Below, piece after piece: positions 17,531 through 25,624 of a DNA stretch of 64,000 nt. The DNA is taken from positions 496,001-560,000 of the forward strand of contig NZ_PDFK01000003.1 in NCBI RefSeq assembly GCF_002845985.1, read 5' to 3'. Source of the DNA: Lysinibacillus fusiformis (lineage in GTDB: Bacteria; Bacillota; Bacilli; Bacillales_A; Planococcaceae). Positions within the stretch are counted from its first letter, which is position 1. Each line of letters begins with the position of its first letter. The position numbers were made by a program, and so were the translations under genes. The notes below the pieces were generated by a model. That model saw nothing but the letters and a program-made list of their open reading frames with translations, searched no databases and was not told where the DNA came from.

Positions 17531-17614
17531 TCAGTTCCATGATACTTTTAAACTCTTATCCCCTGTTTGTGAAACAGTTAAATTAAAATCAGTATTTCCT
17601 TTATTAATTGCCAT
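17531..17614 (-). CDS. 27-residue small ORF with optimal ribosome site
   Basis: The ATG at 17614 follows AAGGAGG at 9 nt, one of the best ribosome sites in the region. The peptide (MAINKGNTDFNLTVSQTGDK, ending SLKVSWN) is polar with alternating beta-like character and has no membrane segment. It could be a real small protein or the N-terminal stub of a frameshifted gene; downstream frames show nothing convincing. Confidence 0.4.
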   Translation of the reverse strand: MAINKGNTDFNLTVSQTGDKSLKVSWN

Positions 17615-17739
17615 AAATAATTTCCTCCTTGTGTTGTTTAATTGGTACATCTTAATAATAGACTTCCCACAATGTTCAAAATTATGTAAAATATACATAA
17701 TTATTCTAGTTAATATCTATCAAAACTCTATATAAACAA

Positions 17740-17773
17740 ATAAAAAACCAGGTACTCTGTTGAGCACCTGGCT
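17740..17773 (-). terminator. CCAGG-type terminator
   Basis: CCAGGTGCTC / GAGTACCTGG stem read on the minus strand, followed by T6. Member of a hairpin family also seen at 19852, 36000 and 36515. Confidence 0.7.
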
Positions 17774-17891
17774 ATTTCTTTGAGTGATTTACTAAGCTTG
17801 AACCATATTCTAGTATAATAAGTTTACATAACATGGTAATATTGATATAATTTAATAGTACTAACAACATATACAAAGGAGACTATTTTAC

Positions 17892-18518
17892 ATGAAAAAA
17901 CCTTTCTACAAAAAATGGTGGTTTATTTTAATTGTTGCCATCATTGTAATCGGCGCCATTGGTAATATGGCAGGAGGCAATGATACAACAAAGGAGAAGG
18001 ATTCTAAAGATAAAGTTGAGACTTCTGCAAAAGCGCCAGAAAATAAAGATTCATCAAAAGATGATGAAAAAGCTAAAGAAAAAGAAGAGATTGCCGTAAT
18101 TGATACTCCTTTAGAAGTTGGAGATGCAGTGTTTACTCTAAATGGAGTTAGTTTAACAGATCAAGTAGGGCCTTCTGTATTACCTACAAAAGCAAGTGGT
18201 ACATATGTTGTGTTAGATGTTACTTACAAAAACAATGGAAATAAAGCTGTAACAATTGATGCTAGTTTCTTCAAATTAAAACGTGGTGAAAAAACATATG
18301 AATCCGATAGTGTTGCTAGCATGTCAGCAAACCAAGGTGAAGATGGTAACATTCAAAATAGCTTCTTCTTACAAGAAGTAAACCCTGACATGGAGATTAA
18401 AGGTAAAGTTGTATTTGACCTTGCTCCAGAAGTAGCAGAAGCAACTGATTTACAACTGCAAGTACAAACGGGTATTTTCGGTACTGAAACAGGTATGATT
18501 AATCTAAGACATTATTAA
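17892..18518 (+). CDS. membrane-anchored DUF4352 protein
   Basis: A 208-residue exported protein. An N-terminal membrane helix (WWFILIVAIIVIGAIGNMAGG, residues 9-29) is followed by a charged Lys/Glu/Asp-rich linker to about residue 68. A DUF4352 immunoglobulin-like domain follows (about 75-205, with GTYVVLDVTYKNNGNKAVTI and FDLAPEVAEATDLQLQV). Such domains usually act outside the cell as adhesion or inhibitor-like modules; the precise role is unknown. AAGGAG lies 11 nt ahead of the ATG. A strong terminator follows at once. Confidence 0.85.
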   Translation: MKKPFYKKWWFILIVAIIVIGAIGNMAGGNDTTKEKDSKDKVETSAKAPENKDSSKDDEKAKEKEEIAVIDTPLEVGDAVFTLNGVSLTDQVGPSVLPTKASGTYVVLDVTYKNNGNKAVTIDASFFKLKRGEKTYESDSVASMSANQGEDGNIQNSFFLQEVNPDMEIKGKVVFDLAPEVAEATDLQLQVQTGIFGTETGMINLRHY

Positions 18519-18546
18519 AGTCACTCAAATGAGTGGCTTTTTTTAG
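18518..18546 (+). terminator. terminator of the DUF4352 gene
   Basis: AGTCACTC-AAAT-GAGTGGCT with T7; begins at the stop codon. Confidence 0.85.
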
Positions 18547-18553
18547 TTCATAT

Positions 18554-18790
18554 TTAGCTTTTATCTACAATTCTTCCACTAGCAGTCCATTCGTACTCAC
18601 CTTCACCAGACATTATATGTCGTAATTTTAATAATTCTTCAATTACTATATCTAAACTCTCGACTTTATTAAAACCAAGTGTAACAGGAGCATCATTTAA
18701 ATTTAATATTTTAGTAGCTTCTAATTTCGTTCAAACAGGTTCTAGGTCAATTTTAGTAAACTGAATAGCTCCAGAATCTCTCTCCTTAAC
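18554..18790 (-). pseudogene. C-terminal remnant of an unknown gene
   Basis: One minus-strand frame reads protein-like sequence for about 75 codons (ATKILNLNDAPVTLGFNKVE ... GEYEWTASGRIVDKS) with one internal TGA and no start. It ends at a TAA at 18554. Family not recognised. Its neighbours suggest a phage or accessory origin. Confidence 0.4.
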
Positions 18791-19019
18791 CCTCAAACAA
18801 GAGTGCTTTTCTATAAAAATTATAGAATATCTTTTGATATTATTACGCGATTACCCTTACAATATTTTTTGTTTACTTCTGAAATTCAGTTAACATTAAA
18901 TAGTCCATTAATTATATCTGTAATACTATAAAAAATAATTGCAGACATAGTTAAAGAGCAGAGCATAACATATTGGATATAGGTGGGTTCATAAGTTGAT
19001 AAAAAATACCTGCTACCAA

Positions 19020-19085
19020 TCATTGATTATTGGCTAACCACACATCGGCGTATTGTTCTAGCTCTTGTATGTTGTTTAATTCCAT
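19020..19085 (-). CDS. 21-residue small ORF
   Basis: GAGGAAAG is placed just before an ATG; the peptide is acidic and helical (MELNNIQELEQYADVWLANN). It starts about 30 nt downstream of the terminator-like repeat at 19113. Very short acidic ORFs like this occur in phage late operons near holin genes; here it may be a relic of the prophage whose lysis genes lie at 20.7-21.5 kb. Low certainty. Confidence 0.3.
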   Translation of the reverse strand: MELNNIQELEQYADVWLANNQ

Positions 19086-19112
19086 CTTTCCTCATCCTTT
19101 CGAATACATAAT

Positions 19113-19143
19113 AAAAAGCCTCCATCCTAAGATGAAAGCTTTG
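19113..19143 (-). repeat. dispersed terminator-like repeat, copy 2
   Basis: Exact second copy of the 31-bp sequence at 10988-11018, in the same orientation, about 8 kb away. Confidence 0.6.
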
Positions 19144-19314
19144 ACATTGTGATAACCCTATTGTCGAGAGCTCATTTGCGACTCGTGGTAGAACACACCA
19201 CATTATTTTGTAGCAAATTGTATTGGGTGCTTTTCCGGGCATTTTGTTGCTGTAGTAAGTTTAACTGAAATAAATGGAAAGTGGAGGAAGTTCATTTATA
19301 AACCATTCCTTTAT

Positions 19315-19548
19315 TTATCTCCATATGAAACTTTGAATTGATGCATATGTTAAAAAGAAAAATACTCCTATTAGAAACAAACCATAAGCTTTTCTCTTAC
19401 TTTGAAATTCTCTAATTCCTAAGGTTAACATAGATAAACCCAAAAAGAATATCATTAGGAAATTCAGCTGGTAATCACGTGTAATAAGTCCATAAGTTGA
19501 AAGAGATATTGCTATGATAGCAAAGGCAATTGGTAAAATTTTCAGCAT
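19315..19548 (-). CDS. DUF3953 small membrane protein
   Basis: A 77-residue membrane protein with three hydrophobic helices (ILPIAFAIIAISLSTYGLI, LNFLMIFFLGLSMLTLGI, AYGLFLIGVFFFLTYASI) separated by short charged loops (REFQSKRKA). Size and pattern match the DUF3953 family of Bacillus small membrane proteins, function unknown. AGAGGTG lies 11 nt before the ATG. Confidence 0.75.
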   Translation of the reverse strand: MLKILPIAFAIIAISLSTYGLITRDYQLNFLMIFFLGLSMLTLGIREFQSKRKAYGLFLIGVFFFLTYASIQSFIWR

Positions 19549-19667
19549 AACCTTCTACACCTCTTTAAATTTCATATTTATTTATCATACTACAAAAAAG
19601 AGTAAATGCAAATAAATGTAAATTAATTACCTTTTATATTAATTAATAAACCTAATCTCTTAAAAAT

Positions 19668-19732
19668 ATAGATCGACCGTGTATGTCATGCTCCGAACGA
19701 ATTTGCTCAGCGATGATCGGTCCTCGATCTAT
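19668..19732. other. strong unexplained stem-loop
   Basis: ATAGATCGACCG (19668-19679) pairs with CGGTC-GATCTAT at 19718-19732 around a 3-nt bulge, giving a 12-bp stem with a 38-nt loop that can fold further. Local GC content is higher than the surroundings. There is no T-run, so it does not look like a terminator. The minus strand can also be read as a 28-codon fragment. Confidence 0.4.
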
Positions 19733-19851
19733 CTTTCCCTAATATTTAGGTTTTGATAAATACCAAGAGAGGAAAACCTTACCTCACCGACCTACCTCCG
19801 ATTGTACATTATTATTTTCAACTCCCCTAATGTCGAGGAGATTTATGGAAA

Positions 19852-19884
19852 TAAAAAAAGACCAGGTACTCATGTGAGCGCCTG
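19852..19884 (-). terminator. CCAGG-type terminator
   Basis: CAGGCGCTC-ACAT-GAGTACCTGG read on the minus strand, then a CTTTTTTT tail. Same family as 17740. Confidence 0.7.
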
Positions 19885-19961
19885 AACTTGATTAATAACT
19901 TGCTGTTGATAATTATGTTGGTTATTTGATGGGTATTAATTCAAATCATTTTAAGAGATTA

Positions 19962-19973
19962 GAATATAATACT
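19962..19973 (+). promoter_or_regulatory. possible sporulation promoter -10 region
   Basis: GAATATAATACT lies 28 nt before the ExsF-like start codon. A nearly identical GAATATACTAC occupies the same place before the paralogue at 33279. A mother-cell (SigE/SigK) promoter is plausible but inferred from protein type and conservation only. Confidence 0.35.
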
Positions 19974-20001
19974 AAACAAACTATAAAGGAGGAATCTAGA
20001 A

Positions 20002-20517
20002 ATGTTTAGTAGGCATACACAAACGAGCTGTTGTCAAAGTGAAGCGAACTACTTCCCTAAAATTGTTGCTACTCCTGGCCCCGTTGCACCTGTCACTCCT
20101 GGCGTATTAGGTTATGGGTCCCTGCGAGGAGATACATTAGATTTTTTATCGCCTGTATCGACACCCGTTACATTTGAGCAAGTGGGCCCTTTATCTAATG
20201 TAACTGTCAGCCCATCTGGAAATGAATTAGTAGTGCAAAACAATGGCGTATATCAAATTACTATTTCAATAAATGCACAAGCAACAGCATTACCCGATCC
20301 AGATCAACCGTATTTCACTGTCAGCATTACCGTAAATGGACTACCTATTTTTTTAGAAGGAATAGCTATTTTTAATGTACTAAATAGAAGTAGTTCAAGC
20401 TACATTGTCCAAGCTACTTTATCTGCCGGAGACTTAGTAGGAGTAAGTGCCTCGTCGGATTCTCTAGTCGCTGGTTACGCCAGTCGTTCGTTAACCGTTA
20501 TTCAAATAGGTGGTTAA
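20002..20517 (+). CDS. ExsF/BclA-C-terminal-like spore surface protein
   Basis: A 171-residue protein with a Cys-Cys-containing N-terminal tail (SCCQSEANYFPKIVATPGPV) and a jelly-roll C1q/TNF-like domain. The domain is recognised by NELVVQNNGVYQITISINAQ and YIVQATLSAGDLVGVSASS. This layout matches ExsF/BxpB and the BclA C-terminal domain, exosporium components of the Bacillus cereus group. A paralogue lies at 33279 with the same length and near-identical core. AAGGAGG precedes the ATG. Spore-surface location is inferred from family. Confidence 0.75.
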   Translation: MFSRHTQTSCCQSEANYFPKIVATPGPVAPVTPGVLGYGSLRGDTLDFLSPVSTPVTFEQVGPLSNVTVSPSGNELVVQNNGVYQITISINAQATALPDPDQPYFTVSITVNGLPIFLEGIAIFNVLNRSSSSYIVQATLSAGDLVGVSASSDSLVAGYASRSLTVIQIGG

Positions 20518-20683
20518 AAAGCATTAAGGTAATTGACCTTTGCTGTTAAACACTACGATGTGCAATGTTAATTCCCTTCAAAATCACTGCCGGTAAGTGT
20601 ACCAACAGCGAATTTATCTAGATGTGATTTATCGTTGGGCTTTTTATCTACTGCGATTATAGTTGGCTTGTTTGTGAATTGCA

Positions 20684-21200
20684 TTATGACATCATCCTTT
20701 TCTGTTGGTATTTCAGATTTCCGCTGGCTTCATCGATGCCTTTAATTCATTTCAAAAAACGATTCCAACGATCTTCATTTAAAATTCATTGCGGACAATA
20801 CGTGCCGTTCCAACCCTGGTGCTTCTTCACTTACTTAATACCCCAACCGAATTGTTTTAAATGTTTCGCAATGTGTTGAACAGCGTTTTCCTCTGCAACT
20901 CGATAACGTAATCCACTACTTTTGCTGTGACAAATTTTGATATCAATAGAAAGCCAGTTTCCTTTCTTTATCGCATTAGGATCAGTACTACCCCCACAAT
21001 GCCAAACATTTCGATTAAAAGGTATAGCCTGAATGCTTTCTTTATCATCCACAGTAACATGATAAGACACCTGATTGTTGTTGCTAATCCTATATGAAAT
21101 CTCATTAGCTGTGTGGCCTTGTTGCGTATAGTGATAAATTGAGGCGCCATTGTGTATGGTGCCTTGATTGGATATTTGTTTATTGGTAGCAAGGACTGCT
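20684..21200 (-). pseudogene. phage endolysin (N-acetylmuramoyl-L-alanine amidase) pseudogene
   Basis: An Amidase_2-type endolysin in ruins. Recognisable parts in order: PYTMAPQFITIRNKA (the Zn-binding His of family ITIHNTA is Arg); a frameshift; NEISYRISNNNQVSYHVTVD; IPFNRNVWHCGGSTD; AEENAVQHIAKHLKQFGWGI; a stop; VKKHQGWNGTYCPQ (family CPH, His lost); then two more stops. Native enzymes cleave the peptidoglycan peptide stem. At least three nonsense codons, one frameshift and two lost metal ligands make it inactive. The holin remnant lies immediately upstream. Confidence 0.85.
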
Positions 21201-21211
21201 TAAAGCATATG

Positions 21212-21514
21212 TCATTTCGCTTTTTTCTTCTTTGTATTGAATATCTCTAATGCTCTCTTAACTGGTACATACATATTCACACCGAGTTTTGCTGAAATTT
21301 CGCCTAAGCTAACTAGTTCGTTTAAGATAAACATTACTACAACAGCATCTGGAATAATCTGTCCAATTGTAAATCCTTGATCTTGCAGTACTAAATAGAT
21401 GAGATTAGCTACGATTCAAACCAACATCATGCTTTTTTTGATGATGCCTTGATACCGACGCTTACTGTTAATCGTTCCCCAGTTAGCTGCCATTCCAGAT
21501 AAAATCGATTGCAT
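21212..21514 (-). pseudogene. phage holin pseudogene
   Basis: A 100-codon frame starting MQSILSGMAANWGTINSKRR, with a single internal TGA after 32 codons, then GFTIGQIIPDAVVVMFILNE and GVNMYVPVKRALEIFN. Length, membrane pattern and the C-terminal VKRALEIFNTKK match the toxin-secretion/phage-lysis holin family. No ribosome site precedes it. Together with the adjacent amidase it is the lysis cassette of a lost prophage. Confidence 0.8.
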
Positions 21515-21781
21515 TTAAAATAAAATGTACTGTCATAAACCTCAGCCGCCTACTGTGCTAAGTAAACTTAAATGTTTGTTCCATTTATCTACAATCTTTG
21601 CCCTTTTTGAAAGTAAAAAGCCATGAGGCAAATCGAGAATATTGTGTACCGTTGCCCATCTCCATTAATAATCATAGCGCATAATAAAAGCCCTCCATGT
21701 TTGTGGAAGGCTAAAGAATATCCATACCGCCTGTTACTAATCAATATGTACAAAAGAACATCACTTCTTTTTCAAAAATAT
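21515..21781. other. non-coding stretch beside the lysis remnant
   Basis: Possible further phage debris on the minus strand (a short SKRAKIVDKWNKHLSLLSTV-like reading), without start or ribosome site. No supported gene. Confidence 0.35.
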
Positions 21782-22291
21782 TTAAAGGTTAATCTTCTTC
21801 CATTTACGAATTTTGGTTCTAAAGTTTGTAAATGGAGCAACTGAATTAATGTGAACCCATTTCCAAACAGGCCAATTAGCTTGTGTTTTTGCCCATCGTC
21901 TTTGGTCAACCTCAAATAATTCCTTCTCAGATAGAATATTTAACCACTCACATAAATTAGTGACCGCTTCATCAAGCATTGATTGTTGTTCTTTCAAAGA
22001 GTACGCTCCATATTGTTCATAAAAAGAATTGTACAATCCACCTAGATTATTCCACTTATAGCCTTCTGCTGGCGTGTGTACTTCTTCTCCCTGTTGTTCT
22101 TTTTGCTCCCAGTGAAGCAAAAGATTTATCCATCCAAGTTGATAAGAAAGGTTTTCGGATGGAGTTTTATCCACTTCCTCAATCCGTTTGTTTTTCAAGA
22201 CTTCTGGTATATCATTAAATTCTGCAATATATTTTTTATACTTGTCGTTAATCGTACTAATCAATTCTTCCTTGTTTGCATACTGCCTCAC
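21782..22291 (-). CDS. ClbS/DfsB family four-helix-bundle protein
   Basis: A 169-residue protein of the DUF1706 (ClbS/DfsB) family. It is recognised by [59 protein letters not shown] and the Trp-rich C-terminus ([22 protein letters not shown]). The family includes ClbS, which protects colibactin producers by opening the warhead. Most members have unknown detoxifying or stress roles. It starts with GTG, with AGGGGAG 4 nt upstream. Confidence 0.85.
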   Translation of the reverse strand: MRQYANKEELISTINDKYKKYIAEFNDIPEVLKNKRIEEVDKTPSENLSYQLGWINLLLHWEQKEQQGEEVHTPAEGYKWNNLGGLYNSFYEQYGAYSLKEQQSMLDEAVTNLCEWLNILSEKELFEVDQRRWAKTQANWPVWKWVHINSVAPFTNFRTKIRKWKKINL

Positions 22292-22555
22292 TTTACTCCC
22301 CTCTCTTCCATTTATTAGTTCAGCAAAATTGAATGATTTCCTTCTAAAAAATGAAATTTAAAATAATGCTTACCTATCTGTTTGAGTGGCAGATAATGAC
22401 AGTACACTCAATTATGTTGTGTTTATTCAATGATAGCCCCACTATATTCACAAAATTAGTGATCATTTGTCTACAATCTATAATTGCTAATTCGCTCTTT
22501 AAAGACTTGTAAATCTTCTTTCGTTATTGGAGAGATTGTAATAATTTGAATTAAA

Positions 22556-23218
22556 TCAATTTGCATTAGGTTCATTCGTGACTTCCATAGATATATATTT
22601 TATTTCACCATTCTTTTCATAAGCAAAAATTAAATACTTCTCTATGATCGTGCTCGTTTTTTCCTTTGCCTCTCCACCAATTATAGCACCTAATGAACCA
22701 AAAAGATTATTCCCTGCTATAGCTTTACCAGCATCACTTACCCAACTTTTTTGAATTTCAACATCTGTTTTTATTAGAATATCAATCACTTTATTTATAT
22801 TTAATTCAATTGTGGCTTGACTTCTTTCAAACACGATTTTATCTTTGCATCTGTAAACAAATATCTCAGCACCTTCGGCAACTGGTAATCCAGCCATATG
22901 TTTTACTTTAATACATAGATCTGCATTGAATAGCTGTTGTCGAGATTTAGAACCAAGTACTTTACTCTCTGCCTCGAACTGTTGTTTCTTTTTCGCAGCT
23001 TCTCTTTGTTTACGTGCTTCTATAGCTTCAGCGCTATAGGCTCGTTTATAAAGTTTAATTAGAAATCCCTCAAATAAAACAATAAGTACCAATAAAATGA
23101 TAGAAACTAGATAGTCAGCACCTTCATATCCTTTGCTATTTAAAAACATGTTAGTTAAGCCGTACAAGAAATAAAATCCAACTAATGTAATAGCTATTAG
23201 ATGAAGAACTTTTTTCAC
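22556..23218 (-). CDS. membrane protein with two helices, coiled coil and Gly-rich C-terminal domain
   Basis: About 220 residues. Two N-terminal membrane helices (VLHLIAITLVGFYFLYGL and DYLVSIILLVLIVLFEGFLI) are followed by a charged coiled coil (EARKQREAAKKKQQFEAESK) and a cytoplasmic beta-rich domain with a NNLFGSLGAIIGGEAKEK loop. The same kind of Gly-rich loop plus beta hairpin ends the pseudogene at 16684, suggesting a related family. The GTG at 23218 is chosen because GGAGGAGGG ends 6 nt before it; a TTG one codon upstream is also possible. Function unknown. Confidence 0.65.
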   Translation of the reverse strand: MKKVLHLIAITLVGFYFLYGLTNMFLNSKGYEGADYLVSIILLVLIVLFEGFLIKLYKRAYSAEAIEARKQREAAKKKQQFEAESKVLGSKSRQQLFNADLCIKVKHMAGLPVAEGAEIFVYRCKDKIVFERSQATIELNINKVIDILIKTDVEIQKSWVSDAGKAIAGNNLFGSLGAIIGGEAKEKTSTIIEKYLIFAYEKNGEIKYISMEVTNEPNAN

Positions 23219-23557
23219 CAATATCCCTCCTCCTATATAAATATACATATATAATGAATGGGATTCTATTACAATTTTTAAATTGCTACTTTTATCGACT
23301 CATGCACCGTATTATCATGGCTAAAGCTTTTCAGTGCCAATAGCTTTTGACTATAAACTTGTGGTATGTGGTGGTGTGAGAATCATAGATATTTTAATAA
23401 AGAAACTCATCTTAGGTTCAAACTATTTAATACTAGAATGCTTAGGCCAACCTGGCTAGGCTCTTAGATTTCTTATTAACTTCTAAAATATTTTTTCGAT
23501 GCAGTCATGTTGCCCATGTTGAATGCCAAAAACTTTAAGAAAGCTTAGTTTATTGAT
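23219..23557. other. non-coding spacer
   Basis: No gene or repeat seen between the ribosome site of the minus-strand membrane protein and the MerR promoter. Confidence 0.5.
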
Positions 23558-23586
23558 TTGACCCTCCCCTTACAGGATGCTTTATA
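23558..23586 (+). promoter_or_regulatory. MerR-type autoregulated promoter
   Basis: TTGACC (23558-23563), a 17-bp spacer and TTTATA (23581-23586). An ACCCTCC...AGGATGCT dyad fills the spacer, with a central CCTTAC as often seen in MerR-family operators. It lies 30 bp before the MerR gene, so autoregulation is likely. Confidence 0.6.
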
Positions 23587-23616
23587 TTTAAAGTAATTTA
23601 TAAGGAGGTGATTGTT

Positions 23617-24420
23617 ATGCTGACCATTGGTGAATTTTCGAAAATATCTCATCTTACACTGAAAACGCTTCGCTACTACGATGAAATCGGACTTTTAAAG
23701 CCTGCTTTTGTTGATGCTAGAAATAACTATCGTTATTACAATGTTCCTCAATTAGAAACTGCTTTATCCATCTCGCGATTGAAAAACTATTTATTTTCTT
23801 TAGAAGAAATCAAATTTATTTTAACTAATTGGGATGATACCGAACTTCTTAGTTCTAAATTGAAAACAAAACAAGAAATTCTTACACAACAACTTACATT
23901 TTATGCTTCATTGTTAAATGAATTAAAACTTGATATTCATGAGCTTGATAAAAAGGGAAGTATCATGGGCTATTTAAATGAGATTGAGATTAAACTTGTG
24001 GATCACTTACCATATGATATCTTATCTCAGCGAAAGACAATAAATACCGATGATTTTCTAAAACACTTTAATGAGTTGTTTAGTAAAATTATGTTCAATA
24101 ATTTATTACCTAGTGCAAAACCACTTGCTATTTTCCATAGTGCCGAATATGAACCTGATAATTATGATGTAGAAATGGCCATACCACTTACAACCGCCAC
24201 GAATGAAACAAGATTATTTAATCCTGGTCTTTGTGCAATGGCTACGCTTATTGGTTCTTATGATAAACTACCTTCCATCCATACAAAACTACATGTTTGG
24301 ATAACCGAACATAACTATAAACTAAATGGTGCACCGTTCGAAGTTTATCAAACAGATCCCTATAGTACACAAGAGGATAATAATATCACAGACGTATTTT
24401 TTCCTATTAAATATAAATAA
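23617..24420 (+). CDS. MerR-family regulator with GyrI-like ligand domain
   Basis: A 267-residue regulator. The winged HTH is MLTIGEFSKISHLTLKTLRY YDEIGLLKP (residues 1-29), followed by the wing and RYYNVPQLETALSI. A linker helix covers about 75-110, and a C-terminal GyrI/BmrR-like effector-binding domain covers about 125-267 (YDVEMAIPLTT, CAMATLIGSYDKLP, FEVYQTDPYSTQEDNNITDV). Such proteins sense small, often cationic or hydrophobic molecules. Start is the ATG 7-8 nt after GGAGGTG. It is co-transcribed with the membrane methyltransferase-like gene 17 bp downstream. Confidence 0.88.
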   Translation: MLTIGEFSKISHLTLKTLRYYDEIGLLKPAFVDARNNYRYYNVPQLETALSISRLKNYLFSLEEIKFILTNWDDTELLSSKLKTKQEILTQQLTFYASLLNELKLDIHELDKKGSIMGYLNEIEIKLVDHLPYDILSQRKTINTDDFLKHFNELFSKIMFNNLLPSAKPLAIFHSAEYEPDNYDVEMAIPLTTATNETRLFNPGLCAMATLIGSYDKLPSIHTKLHVWITEHNYKLNGAPFEVYQTDPYSTQEDNNITDVFFPIKYK

Positions 24421-24437
24421 CAAAGGAGTGTCTTACT

Positions 24438-25082
24438 TTGTACGGTATAAATAATTCTACGATAAAAGAAAAAATCTTCATTTTAGTTGCTGAGATTATC
24501 TATTTAGTTATTGCATATTATTTACTTTTCAATACATATGGAAAATCTGCCATTTCTCTAGGGCTTTATATTGCTTTAATTATTACAGCTTTGCGATTAA
24601 CAGCTATGATGTTTATTTGGTTACCTAGAGGTATTGCAATGCAGGAAGCTATCATGAACAGTATAGCCTTTGGGATTTATTATTTGGGCTTTCCCATTTT
24701 AATGATTACGAGCAAACAGGATCCAAACATAACAATGCTAATTGTAGGCTGGCTATTATTTTTAGGAGGAAGTATATTAAACACAGTTTCAGAATTACTT
24801 AGAAAACCTTTCAAAGACAATCCTGAAAACAAAGGTAAGCTCTATACGGGAGGTTTATTTAAATATGCGATTCATATTAATTACCTCGGAGACTGCCTTT
24901 GGGTACTAGGCTTAGCACTAATCTCAAACAATATTTATAGTTTGCTTATCCCTCTTAGTTTATTCTTCGTATTTGTTTTTGGCTATATCCCAAAATCAGA
25001 TAATTACTTACAAAATAAGTACGGAGAACAATTTACAATATATAAACAAAAAACTAAAAAGCTAATCCCTTTCATTTGGTAA
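24438..25082 (+). CDS. membrane protein of the isoprenylcysteine-methyltransferase / DUF1295 superfamily
   Basis: A 214-residue membrane protein with about five helices. The C-terminal region (LYTGGLFKYAIHINYLGDCLWVLGLAL ... YIPKSDNYLQNKYGEQFTIYKQKTKKLIP) matches the ICMT/steroid-reductase-like superfamily. There the conserved His/Tyr near the LG and the YGEQFxxYxxKT block form the cofactor site. It starts with TTG, AAAGGAG 8 nt upstream. Its position directly after the MerR gene suggests inducible expression by that regulator. Substrate unknown. Confidence 0.75.
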   Translation: MYGINNSTIKEKIFILVAEIIYLVIAYYLLFNTYGKSAISLGLYIALIITALRLTAMMFIWLPRGIAMQEAIMNSIAFGIYYLGFPILMITSKQDPNITMLIVGWLLFLGGSILNTVSELLRKPFKDNPENKGKLYTGGLFKYAIHINYLGDCLWVLGLALISNNIYSLLIPLSLFFVFVFGYIPKSDNYLQNKYGEQFTIYKQKTKKLIPFIW

Positions 25083-25117
25083 ATAAAAAACATCAGGTTC
25101 ACCTATTATAGGGTGAT

Positions 25118-25168
25118 CTCAGACTGTCGACTTAAGGAATCGAAAAGTTCACCCTCGATTCCTTTTAT
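25118..25168 (+). terminator. terminator with CTCAGACTGT motif
   Basis: CTCAGACTGTCGAC then AAGGAATCGA (25134-25143) / TCGATTCCTT (25155-25164) and a T-rich tail; ends the MerR operon. Confidence 0.75.
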
Positions 25169-25239
25169 CTTCTTTCATTATGTTTAAATATGATAATATA
25201 CCACCCAATAAAACAGACTCTTCAAGCAAAAGAACTCTT

Positions 25240-25470
25240 TTAAACAACTTGCCTAGCCAATTTCTTTAAATTCATGGCAGCAAAAATAAGCATCGCCTAC
25301 CTGGACAATTTATTAAGACCTCTTAAGCTTGTCCATCATATTCCACACTTTTCCTTTGCATCCACAAAGACACGCTCAATACTTTCTTTATTGGATGTCA
25401 TAGGAAAAGGGCGTACATTTCGAACATGTGGTTGAGCGATAAAATAAATGGCTTGATCACAAACTTAGCA
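25240..25470 (-). pseudogene. IS1182-type transposase, C-terminal remnant
   Basis: A minus-strand frame reads NVRPFPMTSNKESIERVFVD, AKEKCGI, stop, WTSLRGLNKLSR, stop, AMLIFAAMNLKKLARQVV and ends at 25240. The ERVFxDAKEKxGxxWTxLRGLxKLxxQAMLxFAAxNLKK pattern is the conserved DDE C-terminus of IS1182-family transposases. Two nonsense codons and the missing N-terminal three quarters show it is a dead fragment; no inverted repeats were identified. Confidence 0.85.
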
Positions 25471-25520
25471 TTAACTTCTCGTGCTATAAATTTGTAATAA
25501 ACCTTAATATGAGAACAATA

Positions 25521-25563
25521 AAGAGCGTGTTTTGAAAATAAAAACTGTCCAAAACACGCTCTT
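25521..25563 (-). terminator. terminator of the APH-type gene
   Basis: A 14-bp perfect stem, AAGAGCGTGTTTTG / CAAAACACGCTCTT. It lies 60 bp downstream of the kinase-like gene's stop. Confidence 0.8.
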
Positions 25564-25624
25564 ACTATATGTAGAAGTTTGAAGCCCTTGTTGTACTAAA
25601 GCACCTATTAGTTGAGCAAGTAAT

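Noticed and set aside
19027-19242. 71-codon minus-strand ORF
   Set aside because: Runs through the repeated terminator-like hairpin and lacks a ribosome site; the 21-codon ORF inside it has better signals.
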